This document shows, in pieces, positions 1 to 8,779 of a stretch of DNA of 64,000 bases (within the stretch, counting starts at the first letter, position 1; each line of letters starts with the position of its first letter). The position numbers and the translations under genes were made by a program. The DNA lies in assembly GCA_020403265.1 (NCBI GenBank), contig JADBXZ010000031.1:28984-92983 (forward strand). Reading direction: 5' to 3'. Source of the DNA: Bacteroidota bacterium. Its GTDB lineage: Bacteria > Bacteroidota > Bacteroidia > B-17B0 > Aurantibacillaceae. The notes under the pieces were generated by a model. It was not told the origin of the DNA. It worked only from the letters and a program-made list of their open reading frames with translations, and did not search any database.

Positions 1-2
1 GC

Positions 3-1259
3 TGTTGGGGCTGGACACAACCTAACACCAATCGAGAGTATGCAATATTAGGATCACAAACAGGAACCTATTGGGTTGATATTACAAACCCAAGTGCACC
101 TGTAACTTGTACATATGCTGTTGGCACATCTTCTAATGCAACCTGGCGAGAATTAAAGACTTATCAAAATTATTGTTATGTAATAGCTGATGATGCAGGA
201 GCGCAGGGTTTACAAATATTTGACATGAGTGGATTACCTGCTACTGTAACTAAAGTATATGAAAGTAAGGCTCTTTTCGCCAGAGGGCATGCCTGCTGGA
301 TGGATGGAAGTAGATTTTATGTGAGTGGTGTTACCTATAGCAATAATACGACCAGTGCCATGAACATTTACGACTTGTCTAATCCCACTAATCCTGTTCT
401 TGTTAGAAGTCTTTCACAGGATGATCCAACTATCACTTATGTGCATGATATGTTTGTTAGAAATGATACAATATACGCTTCTGCCGGTTACCAAGGCTTA
501 CATGTTTATAAAAGAAACAGTAATAACAGTTTAACTAAATTAGGTTCATTAACAACTTATCCGGGGAGCGGTTACAACCATAGCAGTGCATTAACACCTA
601 ATGGTCAAACACTTGTATTTACCGATGAAGTACCGGCTAGTTTACCTGTTAAAGTTGCAAACGTAACTAATCCGTCCAACATCACCATTGATGCTACAAC
701 GAATCAATATTCTTTAACTACACCTCATAATCCATTTATGCTAACTAACCAATACGTTATTATGAGCAGCTATAAAGATGGTGTTCAGTTATTTGATATC
801 TCTAATCCTGCTGCACCTTTTGTTGCTGGTTACTTTGACACCTATCCTCAAGGTGGCGCTAATACAGGGAATTACGGAAGTAGTGCTTATAATGGTAACT
901 GGGGCGCTTATCCATTTTACCCAAGTAAAACTGTTTTTGCATTAGACATGCGAAACGGCGCATTTTATTTAAAGTCAGATTTATTGAGCACCCCTACTAG
1001 TTTAAATCAACTTTCTCAATTAAAAAATCTTACATCTATATTTCCGAATCCAAGCAGTACACACGTTACAATTGAAAACAAAACTTCTCCATTCACTAAA
1101 GTAGAAATTTTTGATGCTTCGGGAAAACTAGTTCATCAAAGCTCTTTTATGCCAACAAATAAAAACGATTTCTATTTGGCTTTAAATAAGGGAATTTATT
1201 TTGTTAACGTTTTTAATCATCAAGAATTGGTTTCTAAACAAGAACTAATTATTCAGTAA
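3..1259 (+). CDS. Choice-of-anchor B family secreted protein, 5'-truncated by window edge
   Basis: The reading frame is open from base 3, so the N-terminus lies outside the window; 418 residues are visible. The first visible residues (CWGWTQPNTNREYAILG) and later LVIVD-like blades such as GVQLFDISNPAAPFVAGYF fit the choice-of-anchor B / LVIVD repeat family, predicted beta-propellers found on secreted proteins. The last 75 residues form a type IX secretion sorting domain (SIFPNPSSTHVTIEN, then GKLVHQSS, then KGIYFVNVFN). It is therefore probably exported by the type IX system and attached to or released from the cell surface. Enzymatic activity is not evident. An internal ATG at 225 could be mistaken for the start, but homologous sequence continues upstream. 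Confidence 0.88.
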   Translation, partial: CWGWTQPNTNREYAILGSQTGTYWVDITNPSAPVTCTYAVGTSSNATWRELKTYQNYCYVIADDAGAQGLQIFDMSGLPATVTKVYESKALFARGHACWMDGSRFYVSGVTYSNNTTSAMNIYDLSNPTNPVLVRSLSQDDPTITYVHDMFVRNDTIYASAGYQGLHVYKRNSNNSLTKLGSLTTYPGSGYNHSSALTPNGQTLVFTDEVPASLPVKVANVTNPSNITIDATTNQYSLTTPHNPFMLTNQYVIMSSYKDGVQLFDISNPAAPFVAGYFDTYPQGGANTGNYGSSAYNGNWGAYPFYPSKTVFALDMRNGAFYLKSDLLSTPTSLNQLSQLKNLTSIFPNPSSTHVTIENKTSPFTKVEIFDASGKLVHQSSFMPTNKNDFYLALNKGIYFVNVFNHQELVSKQELIIQ

Positions 1260-1265
1260 TTTATT

Positions 1266-2435
1266 ATGTTTTCTAAAAGTAGTATTATTGGCGTTATTGG
1301 AAGTGGCGCAATGGGTTCAGGCATTGCTCAAGTGGCTGCAACGGCAAATCATTCTGTGAAAATTTTTGATAGTAATCCATTAGCGCTTTCAAAAGCAGAA
1401 AATCAATTAAAAGCCTCTTTGGCTAAATTGGTTGAGAAACAAAAAATAGATTCAGTTAAAGCCGATCAAACAGTTAACAATATTCAATTTATTAATAATC
1501 TAAGCGATTTAAAAGATTGTGATCTGATTATTGAAGCGATAGTAGAAAACTTAGCTGTTAAAAAAGATGTTTTTTCTCAGCTCGGGAATATTTGCTCCGA
1601 CAAATGCGTTTTTGCATCCAACACCTCATCACTTTCCATTGCCTCAATTGCTTCTGCATGCAAAGATGCCTCACGTGTGCTTGGCATACATTTTTTTAAT
1701 CCTGCTACTTTAATGCCGTTGGTAGAAATTATTCCGGGTATTTCAAGCAACCAAGAAATTGTTTATCAATGCAAACTATTAGTTGATAGTTGGGGCAAAC
1801 AAACTGTTATCGCTAAAGACACGCCCGGATTTATTGTAAACCGCGTAGCTCGCCCATTTTATAGTGAAGCATTAAGAATTTACGAAGAAGGCATTGCAGA
1901 CATCCCAACAATTGACTGGGCCATGAAAGAAATTGGTGGCTTTAAAATGGGGCCTTTTGAGCTAATGGATTTAATTGGACATGATGTTAATTACATCGTT
2001 ACTGAAACAGTTTGGACACAATTATATTTTGACCCTAAATTTAAACCGGCACTTAGTCAAAAAAGATTACTGGAAGGCGGCTTGCTGGGAAGAAAAAGCG
2101 GGAAAGGTTTTTATGATTATGCTGAAAATGCCAAAAATCCTGAGCCTACAAAAAATCTGGATTTAGGAAAATTAATCGTGTCAAGAATTTTAGTGATGTT
2201 AATTAATGAGGCAGCAGATACATTGTATTTAAAAGTTGCCAACGCATCAGATATTGACTTGGCTATGACCAAAGGCGTTAACTACCCAAAAGGCCTACTT
2301 AAATGGGCCGACGAATATGGCATACCAAATGTTGTAAAAGAATTAAACGGCCTAAGAGAATTTTACGAAGAAGACAGGTACCGCATGAGTCCCATGCTGA
2401 AACAAAAATTCTTGACTAAGACGACATTTTTTTAA
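1266..2435 (+). CDS. 3-hydroxyacyl-CoA (3-hydroxybutyryl-CoA) dehydrogenase
   Basis: This protein oxidises 3-hydroxyacyl-CoA to 3-ketoacyl-CoA with NAD+ in beta-oxidation, butanoate or phenylacetate-type pathways. An N-terminal Rossmann domain starts with the dinucleotide-binding motif GSGAMGSGIAQ (residues 12-22). It carries the family signatures ASNTSSLSI and HFFNPATLMPLVEI and the linker DTPGFIVNRVARP, followed by the 3HCDH C-terminal domain (about 185-285). Residues 300-380 add a second, partial 3HCDH-like domain (GKLIVSRILVMLINEAADTL), as in PaaH-type enzymes, explaining 389 residues against about 285 for minimal enzymes. It lies 6 bp after the preceding gene. Substrate chain length cannot be judged. 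Confidence 0.93.
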   Translation: MFSKSSIIGVIGSGAMGSGIAQVAATANHSVKIFDSNPLALSKAENQLKASLAKLVEKQKIDSVKADQTVNNIQFINNLSDLKDCDLIIEAIVENLAVKKDVFSQLGNICSDKCVFASNTSSLSIASIASACKDASRVLGIHFFNPATLMPLVEIIPGISSNQEIVYQCKLLVDSWGKQTVIAKDTPGFIVNRVARPFYSEALRIYEEGIADIPTIDWAMKEIGGFKMGPFELMDLIGHDVNYIVTETVWTQLYFDPKFKPALSQKRLLEGGLLGRKSGKGFYDYAENAKNPEPTKNLDLGKLIVSRILVMLINEAADTLYLKVANASDIDLAMTKGVNYPKGLLKWADEYGIPNVVKELNGLREFYEEDRYRMSPMLKQKFLTKTTFF

Positions 2436-2548
2436 ATTAAATTTTTCTTTTATAACATTTATTTGGAAATTAAAAATAAATTCCTAATTTCGTTTTAAAA
2501 TGCTAAAATATATTACACTTTAAACAATAATTTAAGCGTCACTTAAAC

Positions 2549-2667
2549 GTTCTTCTTGTTCAAGAAACTTCGACAATTTCATGATACAAGCAAAGAAGAA
2601 CAGTAGAAGTTACACGTTGGAAACGGCGTGTTCTTCTGTCTGTTTATTTTGCTAGGTCTGTCGAAGT
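2549..2667. other. Structured inverted-repeat element (possible REP-like repeat or structured leader RNA)
   Basis: This is the main content of the longest gene-free stretch (2436-2726). Complementary arms seen directly: ACTTCGACA (2567-2575) with TGTCGAAGT (2659-2667); GTTCTTCTT (2549-2557) with AAGAAGAAC (2593-2601); and an inner compound hairpin ACAG/AGAAG/ACACG (2600-2616) with CGTGT/CTTCT/CTGT (2627-2643) around a 10-nt loop. The arm AAGAAGAAC can pair upstream, or with GTTCTTCT at 2630-2637, so two folds compete. No open reading frame of note is present. It may be a dispersed palindromic element, a small RNA, or the 5' leader of the protease gene starting at 2727. The pairing is certain as sequence, the function is not known. 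Confidence 0.6.
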
Positions 2668-2726
2668 ACCTTTGAACTATAAATAGCGGGAGTTCACGCC
2701 TAATTAAAAATTTAAAAACCAACGTC

Positions 2727-5700
2727 ATGAAATCAAAATCAATTTTAACGACTTTAACAATTATCTCATTCTTTGGGATAAAAAGTCAAACGGCAACAAC
2801 AGCTACATTTTCGCAAACTTATGTTAATTTTCTTAATGAAACCCTAACAGGGCAAACCGACACAGTACCTGTTGCAGCATTGGCTAAAACAACTGGTAAT
2901 GCATTTATAGTGAGTAGTAATCAAAAAGTAAGCACTACTCAAAATGATATGAAAACAACGTGCCTAAACGGTAGTGTTGTCGTTCAATGGAACCATCAAA
3001 GTAACGCAAATACTAAAAAAGCATTTAGTACGGCTAACATTATAGATAATGCTGGAAATATTATTGTTGTTGGAAGTACATACTTAAACTCGTTTGCCGG
3101 ACAGGATATTACAGTAATTAAATATGCGCCCGGCGGCGGAACTCCAATTTGGGTTAAATATTATAATGGCCCAGGTAACAGCTATGATGTTGCTACAGCT
3201 GTAACCGTAGACGCAAGTAATAACATCTATGTGACTGGAGCAAGCGTTGGTGGAATTTTTCAACAAGTTGACTACGTCACAATTAAGTTTAATTCAGCTG
3301 GAATACAGCAATGGGCGAGTAGGTACAATTTCAGTAATGGGCTTGATTTACCTGCCAAAATCTGTCTCGATAATGCTAATAATGTAATTGTAAGTGGCAG
3401 TAGTGCTTCAAGTTCGTTTAATAACAACATGGATTTTACAACTGTTAAATACAATTCAATAACCGGTAGTCAAATGCAAGTTCAAAGACAAGTGAATCCA
3501 GGTAATGCCAAAGATGTTGTTATAGCACAAACAAAGGATAATTTTGGAAATTTATATGTAACTGGAAGTACTAGTAGCAACGGTGTGGACTTTGATATTC
3601 AAACTATTAAATATGATGTTAATATGAATTTAGTATGGTCCAAAACATTCGATGGATTTGGAAAAAGCGATCAGGGCAATGATATTGCAGTTGATGCAAG
3701 CGGAAACGTTTATGTAACCGGGTATGTTACTCAGCAGAATTTAAGTAAACAGTTAATTATACTTTCATATAATAGTGCAGGAATATTTAGATGGCATAAT
3801 GAACTCTACGGAAAAGATAATCTTGATGCTGAAGGAACAAAAATTTTCTTAAAGAACAGTCAGGAGGTCTTTGTAGGAGGATATTACACCAAAACCAATA
3901 ACAAGGATATGGTAATTGCACGTTACAATTCCAATGGATACAGAGAAATGTTCATTGATTACAACGGAGCCTCAAATTTAGATGATGAAGTTTTAGACCT
4001 TATTGTGGACGCAAACATTATTGTTGCAAATATTAAGTCCAAAACCAGCTTGCTCACAGAATTCAGGACACTTAAATACGAATACAAAGACTTTTTTAGT
4101 CAATCTACTAACGATAATGTTTCTGGAACAACTATTGCGAATGATATTCTAATCAGATTTGAAAAAAGTGCTTTAAAAATGAACACCATTAATAGCAAGA
4201 AAATTGCTTATGGTAAACTTCGAGAATTTTTAAAAGATAGTTCTATTAATGACATTGATAACACATTGAAGAAACTTTCATTCGCAGGCAGCTCAAAAGA
4301 CTTTGATGTGCGAAAAGTTATTTTTGGATTTACTGAGGAAGATTCTCTAACAAAATCCAGAACAGGTGTAGATATTCGAATACCTGATTTTTATACTGAA
4401 CTTTTAGTAAGATTACCAGTAACATTAAATACCAAAATTGTAGCCGACACGCTAACAAATCTTAAACCAATAATAAGATTTGCACAACAAAACTTTGTTT
4501 ATGAAACATTTTATACGCCTAACGATCCTACATATCCTAATCAAAGTAGTTTGCAACCAACGACATCATATCCAAATGCACACGTGCACGTCCATCAAGC
4601 TTGGAATTTCTCAAAAGGGCAAAATTATGTTAATGTTGGCGTTTATGATGACGGTTTATTTACACAGACTAATGAATGGAACGGTCGTGTTAATTATCAA
4701 TTTCAAAATGGCTCTGGACTTCCAATTGATCCATTCAATGCAAGTGTTGCAGGTCACGCGTTAGGGGTAACTGGAATATTAGGAGCCAACACTAACAATA
4801 GTGATATGGTTTCTGGGATAGCAGGCGGAGATGTAACAGCTGGACAATCTGGTGTGGAATTGTCTGATATGAAAATACTTTCAGGTGGCACTCTAATTAA
4901 CAGTGCATCAATTAAATATGCGTATTTACAGGGTGCTGTTGGAAAATTCAGTTTTACCGGTTATGGAAATGATCTCGGATTTGGATTACATGTTTCTAAT
5001 CATAGCTACGGAAGACATGGTGCATCTTTTCTCCTTGATTATAGCATGATTGAAGGAATAAATTTTCAAAATCAAGCTGGAGTTGCTTTTGTTGCTGCAC
5101 GCGGTAATTTTGGTGTAAACTCGTCCGGAGTAATTAGCAATGGCCCGGCTGCCCCTGCCTGTTATAAACCTAATGCAATTATGAATGTAGGCGCCACAGA
5201 TAATTCTGGTAATCGATGCATTGGCCCTGTAGGTACACCTCCAAGTGCATTTGTTCAGGGAGCTAATTTTACATGTCCTCAAAACTTTAGCATAGACTTT
5301 ATGGCACCTGGCGTTTCAGACAATGTAAAAAGTACAGTACTTGACCCTGGCATCATTTGGCCAGGAAAAAGTGCTTCCAACCAAAGTAATAGTGTAAGTT
5401 GGATTGTTAGTGGTAATTTTTCTGGCACCTCAGCGTCTGCGCCTCATGTAGCGGGTACAGCAGCTCTAATGATGAGTCATAGAAATCTTCCAAACTACGA
5501 TTGGGATAATTTAGTTCATGAAGATATTGAAGAAATTATCAAAAGAAATTGTATTGATTTAACAGGGTTTTCATACGGTGCACCAAGTCCATTTAGAAAT
5601 CAAACTTTAGGCGCAGATAGTGCAACCGGCCATGGTAAAATTAATGCAGCAGCGGCTGTTGAAGCTGTGAGTAAACCAAAATACAATATTAGACACATTG

Positions 5701-6398
5701 ACCATAGTCATTACGTTTCATCTAGCACTATCAGTGGTTTAACACTTCATACGGCAGGTGCAATAAGATACTGGCAGGGAATTGAAGGGCCGCCTGCGGG
5801 GTATTACACTGTTAATATTTACAAGAATACTTATAACTATACGTATAATTTCTCCAATGAGATATTATTAGGATATTGGCCAATATACGGCTTAAGCACA
5901 GGAGCACAATTGACATATAACACGACAGATATTATCCCTCCATTGTCGAGGAATGAAGTAACCATACTAAATGCAAGTTTAACTGGCGCAACACTTGAAA
6001 CATATTTCTACGAATTTTTAGGTGGATCTAATTTTAAATATCCGTCGGGTAATTATCAAGGATTCTTTCCAACGAATCCTAAAGCAGTTTTTACATTATA
6101 TACACTGGCCAGCCCAGTATCTATTAAAGAATTAGAACCAAATATTAAATACTTTAATGTATTTCCTAACCCGAGTAATGGAATTTACAATTTAGGTCTT
6201 TCAAGTCAAAATGCAACCAAGTCAACCATTAAAATTAATGACATAACCGGTAAATTAATTTACGAAAGGAATTGGACATTGCAGGAAGGTAATAATGAAA
6301 CAACTATTAACATCCAAAATTTTGCCAGCGGAATTTATTTTATTACCTTAGATATTCAGGATAATAAATCATTGGTAAGAAAATTAATTAAAAATTAA
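2727..6398 (+). CDS. Type IX secreted S8 (subtilisin-like) serine protease with N-terminal SBBP propeller
   Basis: This is a 1223-residue extracellular protease. A signal peptide (ending near SFFGIKSQ) is followed by about six SBBP-type propeller blades (residues 95-430; recurring DASNNIYVTG and KYNSAG motifs). Residues 450-620 resemble the propeptide that precedes fervidolysin-like S8 domains, ending in a PNDP segment. The peptidase domain spans about 630-940: catalytic Asp641 (VYDDG), His677 (GHALGVTG) and Ser902 (GTSASAPHVAG). The motif around His is unusual, since HGT is replaced by HAL. The last 75 residues are a type IX sorting domain (VFPNPSNGIYNLGL). Two genes follow within 5 and 16 bp, suggesting an operon. 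Protease assignment is firm; natural substrate is unknown. Confidence 0.93.
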   Translation: MKSKSILTTLTIISFFGIKSQTATTATFSQTYVNFLNETLTGQTDTVPVAALAKTTGNAFIVSSNQKVSTTQNDMKTTCLNGSVVVQWNHQSNANTKKAFSTANIIDNAGNIIVVGSTYLNSFAGQDITVIKYAPGGGTPIWVKYYNGPGNSYDVATAVTVDASNNIYVTGASVGGIFQQVDYVTIKFNSAGIQQWASRYNFSNGLDLPAKICLDNANNVIVSGSSASSSFNNNMDFTTVKYNSITGSQMQVQRQVNPGNAKDVVIAQTKDNFGNLYVTGSTSSNGVDFDIQTIKYDVNMNLVWSKTFDGFGKSDQGNDIAVDASGNVYVTGYVTQQNLSKQLIILSYNSAGIFRWHNELYGKDNLDAEGTKIFLKNSQEVFVGGYYTKTNNKDMVIARYNSNGYREMFIDYNGASNLDDEVLDLIVDANIIVANIKSKTSLLTEFRTLKYEYKDFFSQSTNDNVSGTTIANDILIRFEKSALKMNTINSKKIAYGKLREFLKDSSINDIDNTLKKLSFAGSSKDFDVRKVIFGFTEEDSLTKSRTGVDIRIPDFYTELLVRLPVTLNTKIVADTLTNLKPIIRFAQQNFVYETFYTPNDPTYPNQSSLQPTTSYPNAHVHVHQAWNFSKGQNYVNVGVYDDGLFTQTNEWNGRVNYQFQNGSGLPIDPFNASVAGHALGVTGILGANTNNSDMVSGIAGGDVTAGQSGVELSDMKILSGGTLINSASIKYAYLQGAVGKFSFTGYGNDLGFGLHVSNHSYGRHGASFLLDYSMIEGINFQNQAGVAFVAARGNFGVNSSGVISNGPAAPACYKPNAIMNVGATDNSGNRCIGPVGTPPSAFVQGANFTCPQNFSIDFMAPGVSDNVKSTVLDPGIIWPGKSASNQSNSVSWIVSGNFSGTSASAPHVAGTAALMMSHRNLPNYDWDNLVHEDIEEIIKRNCIDLTGFSYGAPSPFRNQTLGADSATGHGKINAAAAVEAVSKPKYNIRHIDHSHYVSSSTISGLTLHTAGAIRYWQGIEGPPAGYYTVNIYKNTYNYTYNFSNEILLGYWPIYGLSTGAQLTYNTTDIIPPLSRNEVTILNASLTGATLETYFYEFLGGSNFKYPSGNYQGFFPTNPKAVFTLYTLASPVSIKELEPNIKYFNVFPNPSNGIYNLGLSSQNATKSTIKINDITGKLIYERNWTLQEGNNETTINIQNFASGIYFITLDIQDNKSLVRKLIKN

Positions 6399-6402
6399 AA
6401 TA

Positions 6403-7452
6403 ATGGTAAATGTTATTAAGTCGGGTCTTTTTCTTATACTGTTTATTTTAACATGTAGTTGCCGCAAAGACAAAGGTAAATTACTCGTTGAAAAGGAAGA
6501 TAAATTAACCACTAATGATGAGATACCAGAAACCAAATGTTTTAATGCTTATGCGCCGGTTTGGGCTTGCGAAACAGTTACTTATAATAATGAACCCTTG
6601 CCACCTGAACCGCCATTAACCGGCTGGTTGTACCAAACCGTATATGGTAAATTAAGTGTTGTAAAGGTTTTTCCGGATGTGCTCAATGAAACAACCATAT
6701 TTTATTTGACAAATGAGAGTAATACTGCAAATTATACTTTATGGCGTTATAATTGGCAAACGAGAGAAAAGAAATGGATTGCAAATGGCATCAAAGATCT
6801 CACCATCAATTCACAATCTGGAGAATTATTAATATTAGGCATGAATGATGTTTTATACCGAAGTAATAACGATGGCAGCAATCTTCAAATTTTAGATTTT
6901 TCAGCAGCCGGAATAGCAAACGTGGAGTTTTACTGGATGGATGATGGCAAAAGAATTTACTCTAATGGTGAAATATACAACCAAAACAATCAATTGATTG
7001 ATACTGTTTCGAGAGGGATTTATAAGGGAGACTATTTTTATTATTACAAAGACTTACAAACAGATCCCAAATACTACCGTAAAAATATCAAAACAAACGA
7101 AGAAATTCTAGTATTTAATGAGGATAGATTCAAAAAATTAAATCCTTTTCGTCCAGGTTGGTTTTTTAACTATTTTCAATTTAATTGTGATCAAAGTGTT
7201 ATTTATTTTCAAACTTACGCTGGATTTTGTAAAATCAACGTAGCAAGTGGGAACATGTCAGTTGTATTCAAGGAAGGTACTCAGAGAGGCTCAACAAATG
7301 GTTTCAGTAAATCAATTATAAATGGTCACTATTTTGGCGTGAAAGGATATGTTTTTAACATCATAGCAGGCCAAACAATAGTTTATCATAACGAAGTTTA
7401 TGAATTTACCGAAGATTTTAAATGCCGCCGTAAGATAGAATTGCCCGATTAA
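6403..7452 (+). CDS. Predicted lipoprotein, TolB/propeller-like, unknown function
   Basis: I do not recognise a named family. The N-terminus is a lipoprotein signal: a hydrophobic run (GLFLILFILT) followed by CSC at residues 18-20, then a Lys/Asp-rich tether. The body is rich in beta-strand-like repeats with Trp and Asn turns (for example SNNDGSNLQILDFS and YWMDDGKRIYSNG), reminiscent of TolB or DUF5050-type propellers. Two Cys residues near the mature N-terminus (CFNAYAPVWAC) may form a disulfide. It begins 4 bp after the protease stop and ends 15 bp before the next propeller gene, so it is probably cotranscribed with them and may act at the cell surface alongside them. Confidence 0.7.
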   Translation: MVNVIKSGLFLILFILTCSCRKDKGKLLVEKEDKLTTNDEIPETKCFNAYAPVWACETVTYNNEPLPPEPPLTGWLYQTVYGKLSVVKVFPDVLNETTIFYLTNESNTANYTLWRYNWQTREKKWIANGIKDLTINSQSGELLILGMNDVLYRSNNDGSNLQILDFSAAGIANVEFYWMDDGKRIYSNGEIYNQNNQLIDTVSRGIYKGDYFYYYKDLQTDPKYYRKNIKTNEEILVFNEDRFKKLNPFRPGWFFNYFQFNCDQSVIYFQTYAGFCKINVASGNMSVVFKEGTQRGSTNGFSKSIINGHYFGVKGYVFNIIAGQTIVYHNEVYEFTEDFKCRRKIELPD

Positions 7453-7467
7453 ATAATTAAATAACCC

Positions 7468-8760
7468 ATGAAATTTTCACCAATTTTATTTTTAGTAACT
7501 AGTTTCCTTTTAATAAAAGGTCAAACAAACATGGGTTGGTGCCAATTTAACCAAGCCCCGGATAGTTTGGTATATGGTTTATCCATATTTAACGGTTCAA
7601 TGGTAGCAACCGGTCAATTTAAAAATGCAGGAAGCACACCGGCTAAAAATATTGCTTTATATAATGGTGTTAATTGGAATAACCTAGGTGCCGGACTAAG
7701 AGGTGGTATTAACGCATCAGCTTATGAAACTTTCGAACATAACAATCAACTTTATGTGGTTGGTAATTTTGATAGCTGTGGTACAACTGCATGCAATGAT
7801 ATTGCAAAATGGGATGGTAGTTCGTGGTCTGCTGTCGGTTTAGTGAGTCCGGTTAGCACCTGCACACTATACGCAGGTATCGTTTTTAACACTGAGCTAG
7901 TTGTTGGTGGTATTTTTACAACATTCGGAGGTGTACCTGCAATAAATGTTGCAAAGTTTAATGGAAGCAGTTGGCAAGCGCTAGGCTCAGGTTTAAACGG
8001 AAGTTACGTTTCAGATTTAATTGTTTTTCAAAATAAACTATATGCGGTAGGCTCATTTTCATTAAACGGTAATCCTACAACATTTAACATTGCTGTTTGG
8101 GATGGCACAACTTGGGCAAGCGTTAGTACAGGTTTATTAAGCCCCGCTTTGGCAATGGAAATATATAATAATAAACTTTTAATTGGGGGCGGCACAGGCA
8201 GCAGTTTTGAAATCAAACAATTTGATGGTCTTAACTTAACAACACATAGTACATGCTCTATAAATCCTGTTCGTGAATTTCATCAATTTAATAATCGCCT
8301 TATTTTGGTTGGAGGTTTATTCGGTCAAACATCTCAATCATACGAGTACAAACCTGCAACAAATTCATGGGAGCAACTTGGTTACGGTTTAAACATGTTT
8401 ACCAGAGGTATAACAGATTACAATGGAGATTTATACATTGGCGGTAAATTCAATAATCAAGGAGGAAGTAATTTCAATTACATGGCAAAAGCATGTGATG
8501 TTACCGGATTTACTGAGATTAATAACGCACCGTTCACAGTTCATCCTAACCCTGCGAATAGTTGGGTTAAAATAGAAACTAAAAATAACGAGTTAAAAGA
8601 ATTATTAGTTTATAATTCTATCGGTCAATTGTTTTATTGCGTAAAATTTAATGAAACAGCTTATCAATTAAATACAAGCAATTGGGAAGCCGGCTTTTAT
8701 ACCTTAACTGTAAAAATAAATAATCAACCTAAAGAAATTAAATTCATTAAAATTGATTAG
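7468..8760 (+). CDS. Type IX secreted kelch-like/propeller protein
   Basis: This 430-residue exported protein has a signal peptide (LFLVTSFLLIKGQ) and then a repeated unit of about 45-50 residues. The unit contains a Gly-rich turn (GNFDSCG, GGIFTTFGG, GSFSLNG, GGKFNNQGG), then an Asn/Asp-Ile-Ala motif, then a Trp pair (WDGSSWSAVG, FNGSSWQALG, WDGTTWASVS). This is typical of beta-propeller proteins of Bacteroidota. The last 75 residues are a type IX sorting domain (FTVHPNPANSWVKIE, then GFYTLTVKI). It is the third gene of the protease-lipoprotein-propeller series and is convergent with gldA downstream. It probably has a structural or binding role; no catalytic motif is visible. Confidence 0.82.
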   Translation: MKFSPILFLVTSFLLIKGQTNMGWCQFNQAPDSLVYGLSIFNGSMVATGQFKNAGSTPAKNIALYNGVNWNNLGAGLRGGINASAYETFEHNNQLYVVGNFDSCGTTACNDIAKWDGSSWSAVGLVSPVSTCTLYAGIVFNTELVVGGIFTTFGGVPAINVAKFNGSSWQALGSGLNGSYVSDLIVFQNKLYAVGSFSLNGNPTTFNIAVWDGTTWASVSTGLLSPALAMEIYNNKLLIGGGTGSSFEIKQFDGLNLTTHSTCSINPVREFHQFNNRLILVGGLFGQTSQSYEYKPATNSWEQLGYGLNMFTRGITDYNGDLYIGGKFNNQGGSNFNYMAKACDVTGFTEINNAPFTVHPNPANSWVKIETKNNELKELLVYNSIGQLFYCVKFNETAYQLNTSNWEAGFYTLTVKINNQPKEIKFIKID

Positions 8761-8779
8761 CTATAGAAATTTTAGAAAC

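Noticed and set aside
4986..5282. 98-codon open frame antisense to the protease gene
   Set aside because: It lies wholly inside a clear S8 domain on the other strand and has no family-like features, so it is a shadow frame.
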